From Acidobacteriota bacterium (GTDB taxonomy: Bacteria > Acidobacteriota > Terriglobia > Terriglobales > Acidobacteriaceae): a stretch of DNA of 64,000 nt. Position 1 is the stretch's first letter, and every line of letters starts with the position of its first letter. The DNA lies in assembly GCA_021793405.1 (NCBI GenBank), contig JAJYSV010000019.1, positions 1 through 64,000 of the forward strand, written 5' to 3'. Made by a program: the position numbers and the translations under genes. Of this stretch, positions 60,123 through 64,000 are shown one piece after another. The notes below the pieces were generated by a model, which saw only the letters and a program-made list of their open reading frames with translations, was not told the origin of the DNA and searched no databases.

Positions 60123-60376
60123 TCCTGTGGTCGTCTCGGCGACCAGGTACTATCGGCGGTTGGCAGGAAACCGCAAGTATCATGCACGCGACGTTCTATC
60201 GCTCCAGTGACAGACCCTCTTTCGTTTAGGCTGTCCACAGAGCCAAGCCGCTCCGAGGCTGCGACCTCGGCGACGACGACTGCTGCGAAAAATCGCCTCC
60301 GCAGGCCGGCCTGCCGCTGCATTTGCAGCGGCTCTCGGCACTATGCTACGGTCGAAGCAAGTTGAGGTATTTTCCC

Positions 60377-61228
60377 TTGTCTCCTGTTCCCGCACCCAGC
60401 CGCCTCGAAGAATTGTCCCCGGACGAGCTCGCCATCTATCGGCAACTCGACCCGGAACGATTGCCGAAGCACATTGCCATCATCATGGATGGCAACGGGC
60501 GCTGGGCGGGCCAGCGGCGCATGCAGAGGTTCTTCGGGCACCAGCAAGGGGCGGAGTCTGTGCAGTTTGTAGTCGAGACAGCTTCGCGGATTGACCTACC
60601 CTGGCTGACACTCTACGCATTTTCTCTGGAAAACAATCTGCGCCGCCCGCAGACGGAAGTCAGTTTCCTGATGCGCCTGTTGCGCACCTACCTGGTAGCC
60701 AATGTGAAGCGCATGAACGATAACAACGTTCGCATCGCGTACATCGGACGAGTTGCGGATCTTCCCCGGGAAGTGCAGGAGACGATGCAGTGGGCCGCCG
60801 AGCAGACGGCGCGCAATACAGGCACCACCTTGACCCTGGCCTTGAATTACGGTGCCCGGGTCGAGATTGTCGACGCCATGCGCAATGCCCTGACAAAGAT
60901 TGCGGCGGAACTTGATGGTAAGCTCTCGCTGCAAGAGCTATTGGCCAAATTCAGCGAGCAGCACATTTCGCAGGCGCTCTATACCGCGCATATGCCCGAT
61001 CCTGACCTGGTGATCCGAACCAGCGGAGAGATGCGCATTAGCAATTTTCTGCTGTGGCAGATTGCGTATTCCGAGATTTATGTGACGGACCGTTTCTGGC
61101 CCGATTTCCGCGGCCTGCATTTGCTGGAGGCGATTCGGGAGTATCAGTGCCGCGAGCGCCGCTTTGGCGGCCTCGGCAATCCGCCCAAAACCAAGTCAAT
61201 CGAACAGGAACAGGCGCTGATCCGATAG
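60377..61228 (+). CDS. uppS: Undecaprenyl diphosphate synthase
   Basis: About 283 residues from TTG 60377, which has GAGGT upstream; the frame is open to TTG 60323 but that lies inside a hairpin (60313-60332). KHIAIIMDGNGRWAGQRRMQRFFGHQQGAESV is the family signature with catalytic Asp and Arg. LTLYAFSLENNLRRPQTEVSFLM, RTSGEMRISNFLLWQIAYSEIY and WPDFRG complete it. It makes C55 undecaprenyl diphosphate for cell-wall and surface glycan assembly. It heads the uppS-cdsA-dxr-rseP block. Confidence 0.95.
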   Translation: MSPVPAPSRLEELSPDELAIYRQLDPERLPKHIAIIMDGNGRWAGQRRMQRFFGHQQGAESVQFVVETASRIDLPWLTLYAFSLENNLRRPQTEVSFLMRLLRTYLVANVKRMNDNNVRIAYIGRVADLPREVQETMQWAAEQTARNTGTTLTLALNYGARVEIVDAMRNALTKIAAELDGKLSLQELLAKFSEQHISQALYTAHMPDPDLVIRTSGEMRISNFLLWQIAYSEIYVTDRFWPDFRGLHLLEAIREYQCRERRFGGLGNPPKTKSIEQEQALIR

Positions 61229-61253
61229 CAATCATGTCTGCCCTGAAAGAATT

Positions 61254-61271
61254 CGGGCGATCGCCCGTTTT
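61254..61271 (+). terminator. Short GC hairpin with T-run after uppS
   Basis: CGGGC-GATC-GCCCG followed by TTTT, 26 bp after the uppS stop. The 5-bp stem is short, so read-through into cdsA is possible. Confidence 0.4.
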
Positions 61272-61428
61272 CATTGCTGCCCTTCCTATGCGAACAAGCC
61301 TGTCATCCTTTTGAAGTTTGCTTCCTGCGACAGTTCCTCATTCATTAGATAATGGTGCACAATCTTAGGATGGCGTTCATGTTTGCCGCGGTTCCATGCT
61401 GGCGATGTTTTGAAAGAGATAGCAATCG

Positions 61429-62253
61429 ATGAAACGCATTCTTACGGCGGTCATCTTAATTCCGCTGGTGCTGGTCCTGATTCTTTGGGGTCCGTTGTGG
61501 TTGCAGATGCTAGCGGCCTGGATCGTCGCCGAATTGGCGCTGCATGAATACCTGGTATTGGCCGATGCCTCGGGCATGCGCGTTCCACGGTGGCCGGTCC
61601 TGCTTTGCTGCGCGCTGCTGTTTGTCGTCGCGTTTTGGGCATCTACCTTTTTGTTGCCGGCGCTAGGAATTTTCGCGCTGGTGCTACTCGGCGTCTGTTC
61701 CCTGCGCTCTTCCCTCGATCGCTTGTTGGCCGATGCGGCAGCAGGTTTCTTCGGTCTGATCTATGTGGCGTTTCCGCTGGTGTTGGCGCCGCTGGTCACT
61801 CTGCAGGAGAATGGCACCTCGGTGCTGCTGTTTCTGCTGGTGGTGGTGTGGGCTGGCGACATCCTCGCACTGTATGTCGGACGCTCGCTGGGCAGGCATC
61901 CCATGGCATCGCGGTTGAGCCCGAAAAAAACATGGGAAGGGGCGGCGGGTTCTGTGCTGGGCAGCATTCTGGCTGGGCTAGGAATTGTTTTTTTGGGTGC
62001 CCGCCTCGATCGCCACGGCATCGATCTATTGTTTTATGCTCAACCATGGTGGTATTGGACGGGGTTGGCGGTGCTGCTCAATATTGCCGCGCAAATCGGC
62101 GACCTCCTGGAATCCGCCATCAAGCGGGGCGCGGGTGCCAAGGATTCCGGAACGTTGCTGCCCGGACATGGCGGAATGCTGGACCGCATCGACGCCCTGC
62201 TGCTGGCTGTGCCAGTCTTGTGGTACGCGCTGCTCTTCCGGCAAGCCTATTGA
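61429..62253 (+). CDS. cdsA: Phosphatidate cytidylyltransferase
   Basis: 274 residues, eight or so membrane helices. SPKKTWEGAAGSVLG and KRGAGAKDSGTLLPGHGGMLDRIDALLLAVP form the CDP-diglyceride synthetase signature with the catalytic Asp residues. It makes CDP-diacylglycerol, precursor of membrane phospholipids. Start ATG 61429 lies 200 bp after uppS; dxr follows after a 185-bp repeat-bearing gap. Confidence 0.95.
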   Translation: MKRILTAVILIPLVLVLILWGPLWLQMLAAWIVAELALHEYLVLADASGMRVPRWPVLLCCALLFVVAFWASTFLLPALGIFALVLLGVCSLRSSLDRLLADAAAGFFGLIYVAFPLVLAPLVTLQENGTSVLLFLLVVVWAGDILALYVGRSLGRHPMASRLSPKKTWEGAAGSVLGSILAGLGIVFLGARLDRHGIDLLFYAQPWWYWTGLAVLLNIAAQIGDLLESAIKRGAGAKDSGTLLPGHGGMLDRIDALLLAVPVLWYALLFRQAY

Positions 62254-62291
62254 GCCAGGGGCGACTACCACGCGGAAACTGCACGGCGAGA

Positions 62292-62420
62292 GTCATTCTG
62301 AACGGAGCGTAGCGAAGTGAAGAATCCAGAATATATTCGCAGGATCATCATCTTCGACACCCTCGGGATTCTCCGCGGAGTTACTCCCGAGCGACGCCGA
62401 AAGGCTCAGAGCGTCACCCA
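62292..62420. repeat. REP-like intergenic element between cdsA and dxr
   Basis: GTCATTCTGAACGGAGCG and AGCGAAGTGAAGAATCC are the head of a dispersed repeat seen in many soil-bacterial genomes; the right part GGATTCTCCGCGG…GAGCGTCACCC looks like its partner arm. Only this copy is in the window, so copy number rests on memory of similar genomes. Confidence 0.45.
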
Positions 62421-62438
62421 AAATTTACAGGACCCCCA

Positions 62439-63608
62439 TTGAGACATCTTGCAATTCTCGGTTCCACCGGTTCCATCGGCCAGAGCACGCTGCGCATCGT
62501 GGAAAGCTACCCTGAGCGCTTCCGGGTCGTGAGCCTGGCAGCGGGACACAATCTAGAGGAACTCTTCGAGCAATGCCATCGTTGGCGGCCTCGCGTGGTT
62601 TCAGTCGCGAATGAACCGCTGGCGGACGATTTCCGCGCGCGCCTGCTGGCAGCCGGAGTCAACGGAATAGAAATTGTGTATGGATCGGCAGGGACGATCT
62701 ACGCCGCCACGCTGCCGGAAATCGATTTTGTCGTCAGCGCGATCGTCGGCGTCGCCGGCCTGGAAGCCACCTATGCCGCGATTGCAGCGGGCAAAACGGT
62801 GGGTGTCGCGAACAAGGAATGCATGGTTGCGGCGGGCGAAATTCTCATCGAGGAAGCACGCCGCCAGCACGTCATGCTGCTGCCGATCGACAGCGAACAC
62901 AATGCCATCCATCAGTGCATGCGAGGCGGCGCGAAGCAGGAAGTCCGCTCCATCTGGCTGACAGCCTCGGGCGGCCCGTTTCGTACCACGCCGCTGGAAG
63001 ATTTTGCGGAGATCACCGTCGAACAGGCGCTCCGTCACCCCACCTGGGTCATGGGCCGTCGCATCACCATCGATTCCGCAACCATGTTGAACAAGGGACT
63101 TGAAATTATCGAAGCCTGCCGACTATTTGATCTGCCGCCCAGTGGCGTGCAGGTGATCATCCATCCGCAGTCGACAATTCATTCGCTGGTGGAATTTATC
63201 GATGGCAGCATTCTGGCGCAGCTTTCCGTCACCGACATGCGTCTGCCGATCCTGTACGCGCTGACTTATCCGGAACGGATCCCATCGGATCTGACGTTTG
63301 ACATGCGCAACCTGGCGGAGCTCGATTTTTCTCCGCCGGACCTCATCCGCTTCCCTTGCCTGCGGCTGGCGTATGAGGCGGCGGAACTGGGTGGCGAGCA
63401 CTGTATTGCGCTGAATGCATCAGATGAAATTGCGGTCGAGGCATTCCTGGCAAAACGCATTCCTTTCCTGGCCATACCGCGTACAATTGAACAGGTGCTG
63501 GAGCGGACGCCGCACCGGCATCCTGCCTCCATTGCCGAGGTGCTGGACGCGGATTCCAGAGCGCGGACCACAGCACGTGAACTGCTCGCATCTGACAAGA
63601 GAGTGTAA
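62439..63608 (+). CDS. dxr: 1-deoxy-D-xylulose 5-phosphate reductoisomerase
   Basis: 389 residues. ILGSTGSIGQSTLRIVE is the NADPH-binding loop; NKECMVAAGEIL, PIDSEHNAIHQC and TASGGPFRTTP are the metal- and substrate-binding motifs, and MGRRITIDSATMLNKGLEIIEA is diagnostic. It converts DXP to MEP in non-mevalonate isoprenoid synthesis, feeding uppS. Start TTG 62439 with AGGA upstream; no nearby ATG in frame. Confidence 0.95.
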   Translation: MRHLAILGSTGSIGQSTLRIVESYPERFRVVSLAAGHNLEELFEQCHRWRPRVVSVANEPLADDFRARLLAAGVNGIEIVYGSAGTIYAATLPEIDFVVSAIVGVAGLEATYAAIAAGKTVGVANKECMVAAGEILIEEARRQHVMLLPIDSEHNAIHQCMRGGAKQEVRSIWLTASGGPFRTTPLEDFAEITVEQALRHPTWVMGRRITIDSATMLNKGLEIIEACRLFDLPPSGVQVIIHPQSTIHSLVEFIDGSILAQLSVTDMRLPILYALTYPERIPSDLTFDMRNLAELDFSPPDLIRFPCLRLAYEAAELGGEHCIALNASDEIAVEAFLAKRIPFLAIPRTIEQVLERTPHRHPASIAEVLDADSRARTTARELLASDKRV

Positions 63609-63637
63609 TACTAGAGTACGGACCTCCCCAGACCAGC

Positions 63638-64000
63638 ATGACATTTGCCCTTGTTAGCCTCGTTTCCATGCTCATCATGCTCGGCGTGCTGGTGCTCGTG
63701 CATGAATTCGGTCACTTCGCCGTGGCCAAGCTCTGCGGCGTTCGCATCGAGACCTTCTCCGTCGGATTTGGCAAGCGGCTGTTTGGCTTTCGCCGCGGCG
63801 ACACCGATTACCGTGTCAGCATCCTACCGCTTGGCGGCTACGTCAAGATGGCCGGCGAACTGCCCATTGAGAGCACCACTGGCGACCCCGGGGAGTATGC
63901 CAGTCATCCCCGCTGGCAGCGCGTTCTAATTGCCTCTGCCGGTCCGGTGGCCAATTTTCTGCTGGCGCTGATGCTCATGTTGGTCGTTTCCCTGGCTCAC
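63638..64000 (+). CDS. rseP: Site-2 metalloprotease RseP, N-terminal part (cut by window end)
   Basis: 121 codons open to the end of the window. VLVLVHEFGHFAVAKLCGVRIETFSVGFG holds the HEFGH zinc motif in a membrane helix; LPLGGYVKMAGE and RVLIASAGPVANFLLAL follow, typical of RseP/M50B proteases. It would cleave membrane anti-sigma factors or signal-peptide remnants. It closes the uppS-cdsA-dxr-rseP block; the PDZ domains lie beyond the window. Confidence 0.93.
   Translation, partial: MTFALVSLVSMLIMLGVLVLVHEFGHFAVAKLCGVRIETFSVGFGKRLFGFRRGDTDYRVSILPLGGYVKMAGELPIESTTGDPGEYASHPRWQRVLIASAGPVANFLLALMLMLVVSLAH

Overview
The window looks like chromosome of a soil-type Acidobacteriota, probably class Terriglobia. 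This rests on gene content, not on a marker gene: a VWFA-related protein of the acidobacterial type, a 1,130-residue TonB-dependent receptor with an N-terminal carboxypeptidase-regulatory-like domain, several TAT- or Sec-exported enzymes, and frequent GTG/TTG starts with GTGA stop/start overlaps. I found no tRNA, rRNA or CRISPR array.

Layout. (1) 1-16.2 kb: a cell-surface/export region with a polytopic GT-C-like membrane protein, a large TPR protein ending in a probable outer-membrane barrel, a GT4 glycosyltransferase, an Ig-repeat phosphoesterase lipoprotein, a second TPR protein, a nucleotidyltransferase and a TonB-type energy transducer. (2) 16.4-36.0 kb: a VWA protein, then a carbohydrate-use locus on both strands: rhamnonate-dehydratase-like enolase, DHDPS-type aldolase, a metallo-beta-lactamase fold that has lost its metal motif, GH78 alpha-L-rhamnosidase, TonB receptor, CocE/NonD hydrolase, S1 sulfatase, GH27 alpha-galactosidase and an SDR dehydrogenase. 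Together these could depolymerise and oxidise a rhamnose- and galactose-containing, perhaps sulfated, glycan by a non-phosphorylative route. IS fragments mark its right edge. (3) 36.6-40.7 kb: an SDR, a CBS protein and a decayed restriction-modification island in which the cytosine methyltransferase is frameshifted and gutted while a DUF3883-type nuclease, an unknown gene and Vsr remain open.

(4) 40.9-50.8 kb: an esterase, membrane and secreted unknowns, a two-subunit methylmalonyl-CoA mutase behind a promoter with an overlapping inverted repeat, a DUF4136 protein, an HxlR regulator with two matching operators about four helical turns apart, a BNR-repeat protein overlapping a MoaD/ThiS-like protein, and two VOC proteins. 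(5) 50.9-56.0 kb: a minus-strand acyl-CoA operon (acyl-CoA carboxylase beta, HMG-CoA lyase, enoyl-CoA hydratase, thioesterase) resembling leucine/isovalerate breakdown, with a TAT-exported GH18-like protein inserted. (6) 56.1-60.1 kb: exported beta-carbonic anhydrase, aquaporin, HD protein and zinc-ribbon XRE regulator. (7) 60.3-64 kb: the conserved envelope/isoprenoid block uppS-cdsA-dxr-rseP, the last cut by the window end.

The most notable items are the collapsed methyltransferase beside an intact nuclease, the ligand-less MBL protein inside a rhamnose locus, a 23-bp element shared by two promoters of that locus, the paired HxlR operators, and the BNR/MoaD gene pair.
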